From Balaenoptera acutorostrata (lineage: Eukaryota > Chordata > Mammalia > Artiodactyla > Balaenopteridae), in contig NC_080079.1 of the NCBI RefSeq assembly GCF_949987535.1, positions 7,134,001 through 7,198,000 of the forward strand: 64,000 nucleotides of DNA, read 5' to 3'. How positions within the stretch are numbered: the first letter of the stretch is position 1; every line of letters starts with the position of its first letter. The notes beneath the pieces are model-generated. The model ran no database searches, was not told the origin of the DNA, and saw only the letters and a program-made list of their open reading frames with translations. Shown here piece by piece: positions 11,651-22,375 of the stretch. The position numbers were made by a program, and so were the translations under genes.

Positions 11651-12319
11651 AGATGGTAGAATTTTAGTCCATAGCAACAAAAACTCAGTAAATGTCATCA
11701 TCTTTCTCTTTCTGAGTTAAATTGAATCTTGTCAGAGCCCCATGGACTGAGTTAGCTGGCGATTCAATTTCAGTCATTTGGGGAGTTCTGATGCCCTTCC
11801 TAGAGTCACCAAGGCCCTAGAGGTCTCGCATTATCAGAACATTCCTGGAAGAGCCATCTGGTCTCCAGACCGTGTTGGCCTCCATGGTGCAGTTCATGGG
11901 CCCAGAAAGGAGAGCTTGGGCACAAAGGGCTCTGTATGACCCCCACAGGCACACCCATACCCCTGTCCACCCTAAGGGCCTGCCACTCCCCAGGAAGTCT
12001 GAGGGAATGGAGGCCAGGTCCCAGCACAAAACCCTTCCTAGTATCAGAGGAAACTCCCAAATGCTTCCTCCCCCAGGAAGTTTGCTTCCCATATCCCCAC
12101 ACACCCTCCCAACCAAGCCTGGGTGGGGGCCCCAAGGTTGCCACTTGGTTACTAGGCCACACCAAGGATGCCAACAATCCTTTGTGTGAGTGATGGAGAC
12201 AACCTACACTGTGAACTCCCTGAGGGTGGAGCATGTGTCCTTTATCAAGTGTGGCACCAACCGAGTATGGGGTCTGGCAAGTTGTAGACCCCAGTCAGTG
12301 TTTTTGAAGTGAATGAAGA
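11651..12319. other. Unassigned, GC-rich; no gene seen
   Basis: Contains overlapping open frames on both strands (up to 142 codons, 12234-11806 minus). These reflect low stop density in C/G-rich DNA. No domain, start context or splice pattern supports coding. Confidence 0.45.
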
Positions 12320-12675
12320 AACAAAAAGGACAGTTGGGTGGATGCATGCATGGATACAAGAATGGATGCATGGATGGGTGAATAGATGGATAGGTGGGTG
12401 AGTAAACAGCTGGATGGGTGGATAAGTGTTCATGTGGGTGGATAGATGGATGATGGATGGGTGAGTGGATGAGTGAATAGATGTTTAGGTGGATGAGTAG
12501 ATAGATGGGCAGGTAGATGGGTTGATGGATGGGTGAGTGGGTGGATGGATAGATGGGTAGATGGGTGGATAAGTAGATAAATGAATGATCAGATTTGTGG
12601 GTGGATAGATAGATGGAGGGATGGGTAGGTAGATGAATGGGTGGTTGGGTGGGTGGGTTGATGGATGGATAGACC
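12320..12675. repeat. GGAT/TGGA-type tetranucleotide microsatellite, about 350 bp
   Basis: Long imperfect run of tgga, tggg, taga and gatg units. It keeps a 157-codon open frame on the minus strand (rich in HPSIYLPTHPPIHP) because the 4-bp unit has few stops in that phase. This is not a gene. Confidence 0.95.
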
Positions 12676-13069
12676 ACTGGGGGGAAAAATGTGATTTGAA
12701 AGATTCCTCAGGGCACAGTGTTTTCAGGAAGGCCAGAAAAAAGGACTTCCTTCTTTCCCCGCAATCCCTTTAGAGTAAGCAGTGATCCACTTAAAAGCCC
12801 CCTTGGCACTGACCGATCTATTGTGTTGCTTGCTTCCCGAAGGCTTACGCCATTCGCCTTGGACTCTGAAGGATTCTCAGCATGGCTGGGGCCCCGTGCG
12901 CTGAGCAGCTCACAGGCCAGCACAACAGACCTCACGCAGCACATGCCTCACCCAGGATACACCCCCGCTGACAAAAGCTGCTCCATGGAGTAAGACAGGT
13001 AAGATGCATTTGTTGGATGAATTAAGGAACCTATCAACCAAAATGTAAATAATCACCCCTATTTCTGCC
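12676..13069. other. Unassigned; no gene seen
   Basis: About 400 bp between the microsatellite and an ancient L1 piece. Two opposite short open frames (91 and 78 codons) have no recognisable content. Confidence 0.4.
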
Positions 13070-14060
13070 ATCCAGAAACAGAGCAATAGTTACCAATTTT
13101 GTGTATATTTTTCCATTACTTTTAATTAGCACACGTGTATTTCAGTACAAAATGGATCACACTGTGATATACCACTCTATAATCAGCCTATTTCATATAA
13201 TAATATATTTTGAATAATTTCCATTTTATTCAATATCCTGCAAAAGCATAAGATGCCATTACGTGAATGTAGCATAATTTATTTAACCAGCCTCCTTTTG
13301 TTGTTTCCAATTGTTCATTACTTTAAGCTTGCTATGATGGACAACCTTACCACTCTACTTTTAAAAACATCCAGGATTATTTCCTTAGAAGAAATCCCTA
13401 TTTGTAGAATTGTTCCATCAACAGATATGCAGAATCACAAGGCTTTTCTTGAGTGTTTCCAGATTGTCCTCTAGAAAGATTGTGCTAATTCGCACACAAC
13501 CTGGCAGAGTGACAGAATCCACATGTCCGGCACATTCACCTGCTCTTATTTTTAAAACAAACATAGAAGCAAGTTGCAGTGCTCTCAAATATGTCTGCAC
13601 AACTAAGCCCAGGGAGTTGAGGCAGCTCTTGGGAGAAAACTGTCAGCACTCCTGGTGGTTTTACTAAACACAGGATAGCCTACACCCGTTTCTTATTTCT
13701 AACAAATGATTGTCATCATAAAAGTAGTAATTTTCACATTAAAGAAAATTGTGGACGTGGGAAGAATCGGAGTGTGGGTACTTACCTATAGTTTCACTTC
13801 CAGGAACAACCAGTGTAACATTTCATAGCATTTCCTTCCAGGATTTTTTTTCTGGGCTGGATTATTTCTTTTATGTGATTGTGATAATACAGTAATGCAG
13901 CAGTGTGTCCTGATTTCTTTTTATTTACCAACATTCTATAAGCATTTTTCTGTCTTATTACAGACTCCCAGTAAGCCTAATTTTAACAAATGTATAATAT
14001 TCCTTCAAGTGAATGGGACCTGGCTTAACCTTTCCCCGCAGGACACCTAAGTTACATTCA
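13070..14060 (-). repeat. Ancient L1 (L1M) 3' fragments, antisense
   Basis: 'ttgttgtttccaattgttca', 'gaattgttccatcaac' and 'ttgtcctctagaaagattgt' follow the antisense order of old L1 3' regions (gttgtttccagt...ctgggtc...ccctccagaaagg). A second piece with the same character lies at about 13790-14060. 13520-13790 is less clear. Confidence 0.55.
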
Positions 14061-14740
14061 AGGTTGTTAAAAGCCACGTGGCACAAACGTTGGCATGTGT
14101 CTATATTATCTCCTTGCTTTAAACACACATGACAATAATTAAGAAATTCAGTTGGGGGAAAAGGCACAAGTAGAGTTGCTGACCCCTTGGCAGATAATCA
14201 AGTGAGGCTATAAACTGGTCACCTGTCACTTTTCTCAACACACCAGTGGATGCGATCTTGAGCATTTTTTCAGCAGGATATTGACAAAAATCACAGGGCC
14301 CAGAGCTGCAGGCCAACAGGCTAAAGTATCCCCCGGAGACTCCTACCTGAGATCCCAGAAGCATTCCTGTCTCTGCACACAGAGCGTTGGGGACTGGGCT
14401 TTCATGAACCCCTGTGCTTGCTATGGATGTGATTAGAGGGAAAAACAAACACTCCTCCTGGTTTTGTAGCGATTCCACATTTTGCTTATTAATTTCTGTG
14501 GCAACTTTGACTTTCCGGATAACCAGCATTGTACTTTTGATGGCAATCACTGGGTCCAGGGATTTTACATAGCCCCATTTTACAGCCACTGTTTCCTCTA
14601 CAAGTATGCTAACGGGTGGGCAAAAGTACATAAGGAAGTAAGAATTGTTATGAAAAGTTGCCCCTACACACTCAGCATTGCTTTCAATGTGAAAAATTTT
14701 TAATGCATGGGCTGAAGAACATAAGATAAATATAAACGAC
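14061..14740. other. Unassigned; 170-codon open frame without recognisable content
   Basis: The minus frame 14631-14119 is open for 170 codons but shows no signal peptide, known motif or homology that I recognise. It lies between ancient L1 pieces. Its TSD/poly(A) context does not suggest a retrocopy. Most likely chance. Confidence 0.4.
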
Positions 14741-14865
14741 TAATAAACATAAGAAAAATGGGCCAGTCTCACCAATAATCAAAACAAAGAAAAATAAAAC
14801 TGTAATACCTTTATGTCTCACATCAAATTAGCAAATAGTAAAAATGTGTACTGTGTAGTGAAATG
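14741..14865 (+). repeat. Ancient L1 fragment
   Basis: 'accaataatcaaaacaaag', then 'aaaactgtaatacctttatg' and 'atcaaattagcaaa' resemble the old L1 block 'atgagatacca...tatcaaattggcaaaga'. Confidence 0.5.
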
Positions 14866-15434
14866 GATACTTTTCTTAGACTAGACGTAGGCTAGTTTAA
14901 CCTTTCTTTTTTCTCAGTCAAATATTTTTATTGCTTTATCAACAACTACTTAGATATAAATGAATCTAATGGCAATTAATATGAAAACTGAGTAGCAGGC
15001 ATAGACCTCACTGTGTACTGGAAGGGCAATATTCTCACTGTTATGGGAAGGCTCCCAAGAGATGATAAGATGAACAAGTCTCTGGGTTCAGATTCCCTGA
15101 ACCCAGAATCTGGTCTGGCTCCAGATTCCGAGAATTATTGAGTCCCTTTTGTGATGTCAGTGAAAGAGGCCATGAGTAATTCGTGGAAGTTCGTCTCACC
15201 CCAGTCGGGGTATTAGGCAGGGTGTGGGTGTGGGCACATACTGGGGATCCAGCAGGAGTAGGTCTGGGGGGGTGGGCTGTTTTCTGCCCCTGAGGTCACC
15301 ATGACTTACCCCTAGCCATCAAGGAGAGGTCAAAACATGACACCTCTGTGAAATGCAATGAATATCCTGAGCTGATGCAGACAGCAGGGATGGTCCAAGA
15401 TGCCGAACACAGGAAAGGTCCATTGGGCATCATC
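14866..15434. other. Unassigned; no gene seen
   Basis: AT-rich then GC-richer single-copy-looking DNA. No open frame longer than about 60 codons, and no repeat recognised. Confidence 0.4.
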
Positions 15435-15875
15435 AGGTTTACAAGGATGAGAATCAACAAATATAGGATATCCATACAATGAAATATTATTCAACAGAGA
15501 AAAGGATTGAAGTCCATATGCCATGATGTGGTGAAACTTCTACTAACAATATGCTAAATGAAGTAAGCCAGACACAGAAGGACAAATGTTGTATGAATCC
15601 ACTTATATGAGGTACCTAGAATAGTCAGTTTCATATAAAGTAGAATGGAGGTTACCAGGGACTGGGGGAGGAGAGAATAGGGGGTTATTGCTTAATGGGT
15701 ACAAATTTTCTGTTTGGAGTGATGGCAAATTTTGGAAATAGATAGTATTGAGGGTTGCACCACTTTGTGAATGTAATCAGTGCCTCTGAAATTGTACACT
15801 TAAAATGGTTAAAATGGCAAATTTTATGTTGTGTATATTGTCACAATTTAAAAAATATTTTTAGTGCAGAAAATA
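15435..15875 (+). repeat. L1M (L1MB-like) 3' end
   Basis: Follows the known L1MA/MB 3' UTR order: 'tatccatacaatgaaatatt', 'gtgaaacttctactaacaat', 'atgaagtaagccagacacag', 'ggttaccagggactggggga', 'gaaattgtacacttaaaatg', ending at 'gtatattgtcacaatttaaa'. Confidence 0.88.
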
Positions 15876-15884
15876 AAAAGATAG

Positions 15885-17110
15885 TGAAAGAGCAGAAGTC
15901 ATCTTGGTGGTGACAACCTTGCACCCTTGTCTCAACTTACACTGCTTTGCTCTGTTGCCCTCCATGTTTCGTTCTCAGCTGGGGCCCTTCTCCATCATTT
16001 GGGGTGCTCCTTTGCCTCTCTCCTTGGTACTTCTCCAGTTTTTTGTCTCCCAATCTTCCTTTATGTTAACTTTGTTATTTTGGTAAAATATAAACTGCAG
16101 CAGCTTCCTGAGAAAGGGGCATATGGGATGTAAAGTTTTTAAGACTTTGCAAGTCTGAAAATAAGTTTACTGTACTCTCAGATTTGATTGATAGTTAGGC
16201 TGAGTAGAACTTGGGGTTGGAAATCATTTTCTTGCCATATTTTGAAGGCATTGCTTGTTATCTTTTAGATTCCAGATTGCTTCCAGGCTGAGAAGTCCAA
16301 AGCCAGTCTGACACCTGTCCCTGTGAATGTGACTTGTTTTCTTATAATGGTTTTATTTTATTTCTTTTCTCTGTGACAGCTCATAGCTTGTTGGTCCTCA
16401 ATTCCTTGAAATTTCATGATGTGGCTCTATTTTGATTCATGGTAAATACATGAGTTCTTTCGATCTGAAACCTGTGTCCTTTTCTGTGGGAAATTTTTCT
16501 TGAATTAGTTCGCTTATTATTTTCTCCTTTCTATTTTCTCTCTTCCTACTTTCTGAACTGGTCCACTCATCTTCTTTTTAATTTTTCATCCATTGGTTTT
16601 TTGCTCTATTTTTCTGAGATTCCTCAACTTTATTTTCCAGTCGTTATTTCCAGAAGGCGTTTAATCTCCAAGCAATTTTTTAATTGGTTTTTAATTATTG
16701 ATTTGTAGGAGCTCTTTGTGTAAACTGGATAGAAGCCCTTTGTCTAATGCATGAATTGCAAATATCTAGTCCCACTCTGTGACTTACCTTTTCATTCTCT
16801 AACTGGTATCTTCTGAAATGCAGAAATTCTAAATTTTAATGAACTCCAATTAATTTATTTTTTATTTTATAATTAGAGCTTTTTTTGTATCCTTTTAAAG
16901 AAACTTTTGCCTACCTCAAGGTCATGACAATATTCTCCTGTTTTCTTCTGGAAGCTTTATCATTGTACCTTTCATATTTAGATCTATGATTCATCTGAAA
17001 CTGATTTTTGTGTGTGGTGTGAGGTAGGGGTCAATGTTTCTGATAGTTTGCTTTGGCCTCTTTCTTTAGATGTCTGGTAATCCTTGGTCACCTTCTCATG
17101 ATTAAACATG
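15885..17110 (-). repeat. Ancient L1/HAL1 fragments, antisense
   Basis: 16080-16680 matches the antisense ORF1 region of HAL1/old L1 ('ccagattgcttccaggctga', 'tctgacacctgtccctgtga', 'tttcttgaattagtt', 'gagattcctcaactttattt'). 16690-17110 matches the antisense ORF2 3' part ('cttttgcctacctcaagg', 'ttttgtgtgtggtgtgaggt'). Two old pieces may be joined. No coding capacity. Confidence 0.65.
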
Positions 17111-17889
17111 AGGAACTAAAACATCTGTTTAGAAACTCTGAGTGTGTAACTAGGGAACGTCAAACATGAACTTCCCTATAAGTTCATCTAAAATATCTGT
17201 GCATTAGCGTCTTTACAGTCTTTCCCCTTGTGCTGGACAAACTCCCTAGAGAAAATTCCTTCAGTCTCCTTCCTGGAGGTCCTAGCCTGGCTGTCAGTGT
17301 TCCAGGAGTTGGGGGAGGTGAGATCTGGGGGTCCCCACAGCCACCGCGTGTAGGTTCACTTAGCCCATCAGCACTCCCATCCTAGCCCATGTTGGGTCTG
17401 ATGGCCCAGCACAGAGTTGCTCAGTTTTACCTTCTGCAGAGAATAATGTCCAAGCTTCTGCAAGGTAGAGGGGTGGAGGGGATTCACTTCACACCCAGCC
17501 AACAGAGTAGGGGGGAGATCTAGGGATCCAACTGCTCTGGAACAACTTTCACCTTCCCAGAGAATCACTTGTGCCACCTACTCCTGCGTGTTTTGAGGAT
17601 TTGGCTGCTTACATTGAGTTGGTTTTCTGTTTTTTCCACCGCCGGCTGGGGAGTCAGTCTTCTCAAATCTGCTAAAGCAGTTACCACTCGTCCATCTGTT
17701 TCCCAGATTCCCAGATTATGCTGCTGTTCTCCTTTCATGTTCTTGCAAGTTTATGCCTTTTTTAAAAAATCCCCTTTCTGTAGTTGGGGAGAGAGGGCAA
17801 AATTAGTATGTTCAATCTGCCATCTTTACCTGGAAGTTGGTGTGAGTTTTTTTTTAAAGAAGGCAATTAATGATGTGGATCAAGAACCT
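17111..17889. other. Unassigned; possibly old L1/HAL1 5' sequence at the right end
   Basis: 17500-17840 ends in 'caatctgccatctttacctg', which resembles the antisense start of old L1 elements (ccgccatctt...). The rest has no recognised repeat or gene. Confidence 0.35.
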
Positions 17890-18180
17890 TAGAAATAGCC
17901 ATACCCTTTAATTCCACTTCTAGACTTCTAGGAATTTATTCTAAAGAAATCACCAGAAACATGGACAAAAGTTCTTATTTTCGTGTTCATTACAGTGTTG
18001 TTTATAAGGCAAAAACTGAAAACAAACTAAATGTTCCACAATAGAGAAATGGTTTCAAAAATGATGGTACATCCATATGATGAGATATTAAATATTTAAT
18101 GACAAGGGAAATGTCCATAACATAATCAGTAAGTGATAAAAGAGTATAAAACTATATGTTCAATTTTATCTCAATTCTGG
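17890..18180 (+). repeat. Ancient L1 (L1ME-like) 3' fragment
   Basis: 'ccctttaattccacttctag', 'ggaatttattctaaagaaat', 'ttgtttataaggcaaaaact' and 'atggtacatccatatgatg' follow the old L1 3' end order in sense orientation. Confidence 0.75.
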
Positions 18181-18204
18181 AGCAAGAGGGATAGAGAGAG
18201 AAAT

Positions 18205-18275
18205 GACTAGAAGGAAACACAGCCATAGAAGAAGGAGGAGGGGGAGAAGAGGGAAGATGCGAAGAAGGAGAATAT
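18205..18275. repeat. Purine-rich low-complexity run (GAAGGAG)n
   Basis: About 70 bp of G/A only or nearly so, next to the 3' end of an old L1. Possibly derived from its A-rich tail. 18276-18424 beyond it is AT-rich and unassigned. Confidence 0.75.
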
Positions 18276-18424
18276 ACAGGAACACCAAAAATTTAACCAT
18301 AGTTATCTTTATATATTTATTATTACAACAATCAGAAAAACATAATAGCTTTAAAATTAAAAATAGGGTCTTGCCTTGTTCCAGCCACCCTGTCATCCTT
18401 ATTTCTCCCTAAACTTGCAATTTG

Positions 18425-18750
18425 CTTGCATGCCTCCACGTCATGACTCATGAAGCCCCCTACCTGGAACAGACTTCTGTTCTGGCCAACTCCTATATAC
18501 CCTTCAGTTCCCAGCTCAAGCATCATCGTCTCTTAGATTCCTGTCCACTCCAAGCTGGCTTGGGAGTCCATTCTCTAATTCCTAAGCCCCATGTGCATGT
18601 CTTTATTAGAATGCCTTCCACACTATTATAACCAATGGCTTTATTTTCTATGAACTTCTGGAGGGAGAAGCACATCCCGTTCACCTTACATCCTCAGCCC
18701 CAGGCTGGGCACCGGGTGCAGAGCTGAGCTTCACTAAGGGTCATCATATG
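18425..18750 (+). repeat. L2 LINE 3' end
   Basis: 'acctggaacagacttctgtt', 'agttcccagctcaagcatca', 'cctgtccactccaagctg' and 'acttctggagggagaagcac', then 'ccaggctgggcaccgggtgc', match the L2 3' order (cctggaatg...tcagctcaaatgtcacctc...tgcctggcac). Confidence 0.65.
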
Positions 18751-20964
18751 TTTGAATGGAACAGAGTTGAAGGGATCAATAGGAGGAATGAATAACATTT
18801 TCATGGACCATCACTGGGGGCTTGGTTGTGTGCTAATCTCTGCTCTCCTAGTTCTCCATGACTATGAAAAGTCCAAACTGTTGGACCTATTGTGCCAAGC
18901 TCAAGATATCCATGTTCATCTGGTGACACCTACCCAAATTATAGTGATGAAGGTTAAGAGGAAATAATCTGCAAACATCTGTAGACCGGCCTTACAAACC
19001 AATCTCGGAGAGAAATGGCAAACCCCACAGGCCACAGCTGCCACTGACAAGAGTAGCTCAAAGCACAAGGCTCTGTAATAATTATCATTATTTAACATCA
19101 TTCCACAAGGAACCATTAGAGGAACAAGGCTTGAAATTAGAGTCAAATGATTCCCCTTTCTCTTCAGTCTACACATACAAGAGCCCAGCAGCACAGCGAG
19201 AGGGGTGGGAAAGCTGTGCTCGGTTATACTGTAATTATTTCTAACTCTATCCCCAACCCCAAAATACCGTCTTGTCACATGGCTTGTCATTTTTGCATGG
19301 CTCAGTCTATCAGAACGTGTCACATCTTCCCAGCTTTTATTTCAGTATTCCTGGTAGAGTAATAGCTTACGCTAGAAAAGTTTTTTTTAAGCTGCTGAAA
19401 CGTTGTCCTGCCTTTGCTCCTGCAAAGGCTTGGGAACAGTTGTCTCCTGTTTGACGTGGGTCTGCTGCAGCTAGGACGTGCGCACTCTGCAGTGTGAGGG
19501 CACTGGAACCGTCTGGCCCAGAGCGCCAGGCCACCAGCCCGTGTGGGGCACATGGTACTCGGGGTCACCAGGGCAAAGGACAGCCTGTCCTTGCTGCAGT
19601 ACTCTGGGAACCAGGTATGGGCCACAGCCTCTCCAACCAAGTGTGCAGCTATGCTGGACTCTGGAGCAGCTCAAGGCCACCCATCTCTTCCCCTCTGTGA
19701 TAACGTTCCAGTCTCCTCAAGGGCCGCACTTCACTTGTGGGATTGGAGACAGGGCTCTCCTTCCCCAAGCCAAGGGGCAGACCTGTAGCTCATGCGAGGC
19801 TCTGAGACTGAGCCTTTGCTGAGCAAAAATCTTGAGCAGGGAGACAAGTTAGCCAGGAATGATGGAGATCGCAGCGTTCCTGCCACAAGGCTATTCCCAC
19901 TGTTCCGATTCCATCCTCCCACCCAGCCCCAGCAAGCTTCCTTGGTTTCTGCCTACTTCTGAGCCAGGTCTCCGGTCTTCCCATTGATTCTGATCACTTT
20001 TACAATAAATTCCCTTTTGCTTAGGTCTAGAGTCAGTTTCTGTTGCTTACAGCCTGAGCACCCCGGCCGCCCGTTTGTCGCTCCCCCTTTCCGGGGGTCC
20101 TCAGAGGCTGCTGAGAAATCCTGAGCCTGGGAATGGCTGTGATCAAGCCTTTTCCTCCTGGATCAGAACTGCAGGTCCCCTCCCCTAGATGAGCACCTCC
20201 TCGGGAACGCCCCCGCCCCCGCCAGGTCTCCAGTCTTTACCAACCTCTCTTCCTCCTCTCCAATCTCATCACTGCCCCCTCTCTCTACTGGCTGACGGTC
20301 ACTCCACTTGGCCAGTGAATCTTGCTCAGGCTGCTTCTGCTAATAGAATGACCACCCCGATGCTGCAGGACCACCTGCCCCATAGAGCCGTTCCCTTAGA
20401 CCCCGGAGGAAAATGCCCATGCCCCCACCAGCACTTCACATGCCCCTTTTGGGGTACTTAGCACGTTTGACTTCTGTTACAGCTATTTCCCCAGATGTCC
20501 CTTAAACTTCCCGATGGGAGTGATGTGTCAGCGGACTGTCGGAGAAGCCAGAATCTCCCCGCATTGTCCTGCTGCCTGCCAGCCATTGCTGGTGTGCAGC
20601 AATTCAGCTGCATCTATAGATAGACTTAGCCGGGCACGGACAAAGTCCCTGAAGCAGAAGCCAGACCTGTCCACCCCCGTTACAGGATCATCTCTGTAAT
20701 AACGTGTGCTTGTCTTGCTCACCTTCTCTTGCAGACCTGGTCTCTGTTTTCCATTAAATGTCAAGTCTAGTGGTCCACCTTGATCGGAAAGGGCAGGCTT
20801 TCACTGCCATTAAAAACATCTTATTAAAAAGATGGACAGATTCGATAACAGAGAGTTAAAAGGTGGTTTAGGTTCACAGTCTGCACCTGCGAGATAGGAC
20901 TGCTTTCTGCAGAATAAATCTCAAAGGGCTTGGCCGAGCTTTCCTCCTCCTCCGCCCCCCACCA
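18751..20964. other. Unassigned, partly GC-rich; no gene seen
   Basis: About 2.2 kb. 19450-19800 is GC-rich and open in several frames on both strands (up to 114 codons), without motifs. 19985-20060 ('aataaattcccttttgctta') resembles the end of an old LTR. 20180-20450 is C-rich. No convincing exon. Confidence 0.4.
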
Positions 20965-21035
20965 GTGCACACACACACACTCACATGCATATGCACACAC
21001 ACACCCGTGCAAACACCCACGCACACACACACAGC
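20965..21035. repeat. (CA)n microsatellite, imperfect
   Basis: Alternating CA runs broken by 'tcacatgcatatg' and 'ccgtgcaaacacccacg'. About 70 bp. Confidence 0.95.
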
Positions 21036-21374
21036 TAGCACCCAGTGACGGCCCAGCAGGACTGCTGCTCCTCTCACACACCCTCGCACGCCTGCCCTCT
21101 GCCACTGCTTCCACTCCGTCCGAACTACCCTCTTCCTTCTCCACCCAGCAACATTCTTTTGGTCTCTCACGGCCCCCTGTGAAAACCCACCACCGCCAAG
21201 AAGCCTTCCCACCACCCCTAAGCTAGGTGAATCCTAACCCCCATTCTCCCAGTACCTTTTGTAGCCCTCTGATGGGCTTACCAGCCCGCTCCTATTTACA
21301 GGAACTGGTGTACGTCAGTGCCTCACCAGATCATAATTCCCAAGGGAAAAGAGAAAGAACACCTCACCTTTAGC

Positions 21375-21665
21375 TTCCTCATGTGCAAAATGGGTAGAAT
21401 CACAGCCACAGGATTGCTGTGAGAATTAAACGCGGTAATCTATGCAAAGCACTTAAGCACCTGACACGTAGCAGTGCTTTATGGGTTACTGGGGGCCTGA
21501 GCCGTATGCCTTACCTGTCTGCTCCTGGTCAGTTCTCCCAACCTTTAGAGGATGAGGAAACTGAGGCACACACAGAGGTTAAGTGCTTGTCCCCAAGTCA
21601 CAGAGCTGCTGAGTGGAGTCAGGGGACTCACACCCAGGTCTGGCCGGCTCTGAAGTCCGCCTTCT
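21375..21665 (+). repeat. Two MIR SINE fragments in tandem
   Basis: 21375-21500 carries the MIR 3' order (tcatgtgcaaaatgggtaga, 'ggattgctgtgagaattaaa', 'caaagcacttaagcacctga'). 21530-21660 carries a second MIR core (gaggatgaggaaactgaggc, 'aagtgcttgtccccaagtca', 'cagagctgctgagtgg'). The stretches 21036-21374 and 21666-21991 hold no recognised feature. Confidence 0.8.
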
Positions 21666-22007
21666 CCCCATCCCACCGCACCACCAAGCCTAAAACCACC
21701 TCTGACTCATCCAGGGTCAGGCCCTAGAGCTTTGCCGTTTTGGAGTTTGGGGGTGGAAATGACCATGCCAATCCACCTCTTTCTTAAAAGAAATCCTCCC
21801 AATTTAGAAGTGCAGCTTAGCTGCTTGTTGGCCTAATCTAATACCACCTTTGTGATCCCACAGCTGACTACAGGCAGATTCTGGTGCAAGATGGGGCCGA
21901 GGGGGGTCAGGCAGGAGGCAAAGACCAGTTTGGTTAATTGAAAGCACTGTGGTACTTTCTGGAGCAGGATGGGAGGGGGATGTTGCTCTGCAAAAGGAAG
22001 GCCTTCT

Positions 22008-22359
22008 GGGCTTCCCTGGTGGCGCAGTGGTTAAGAATCCGCCTGCCAGTGCAGGGGACGCGGGTTCGAGCCCTGGGCCGGGAAGATTGCACATGCCGCG
22101 GAGCAACTAAGCCCGTGCTCCACAACTACTGAGCCTGCGCTCTAGAGACTGCGACTCACAACTACTGAGCCCACGTGCCACAACTACCGAAGCCCATGCG
22201 CCTAGAGCCCGTGCTCCGCAACAAGAGAAGCCACCGCAGTGAGAAGCCCGCACACCACAAGGAGGAGTAGCCCCAGCTCGCCACAACTAGAGCAGCAACA
22301 AAGACCCAACGCAGCCAAAAAAAAAAAAAAAAAAAAAACCCCTCTGCTTTATTTAAAAA
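22008..22359 (+). mobile_element. CHR-type SINE with two-part tail
   Basis: Head 'gggcttccctggtggcgcag', B box 'gggttcgagccc', body to the first A run (22318-22338). After that come 16 non-SINE bases (22339-22354) and a second short A run. Target duplication 'aaaaggaaggccttct' (16 bp) lies at 22-base-perfect match 21992-22007 and 22360-22375, which proves the extension moved with the SINE. Confidence 0.95.
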
Positions 22360-22375
22360 AAAAGGAAGGCCTTCT

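Noticed and set aside
12320..12675. Possible CRISPR or satellite array
   Set aside because: Units are 4 bp and imperfect with no spacers; a plain microsatellite.
14119..14631. 170-codon minus-strand open frame
   Set aside because: Checked for a retrocopy (poly(A), target duplication) and found none; translation not recognised.
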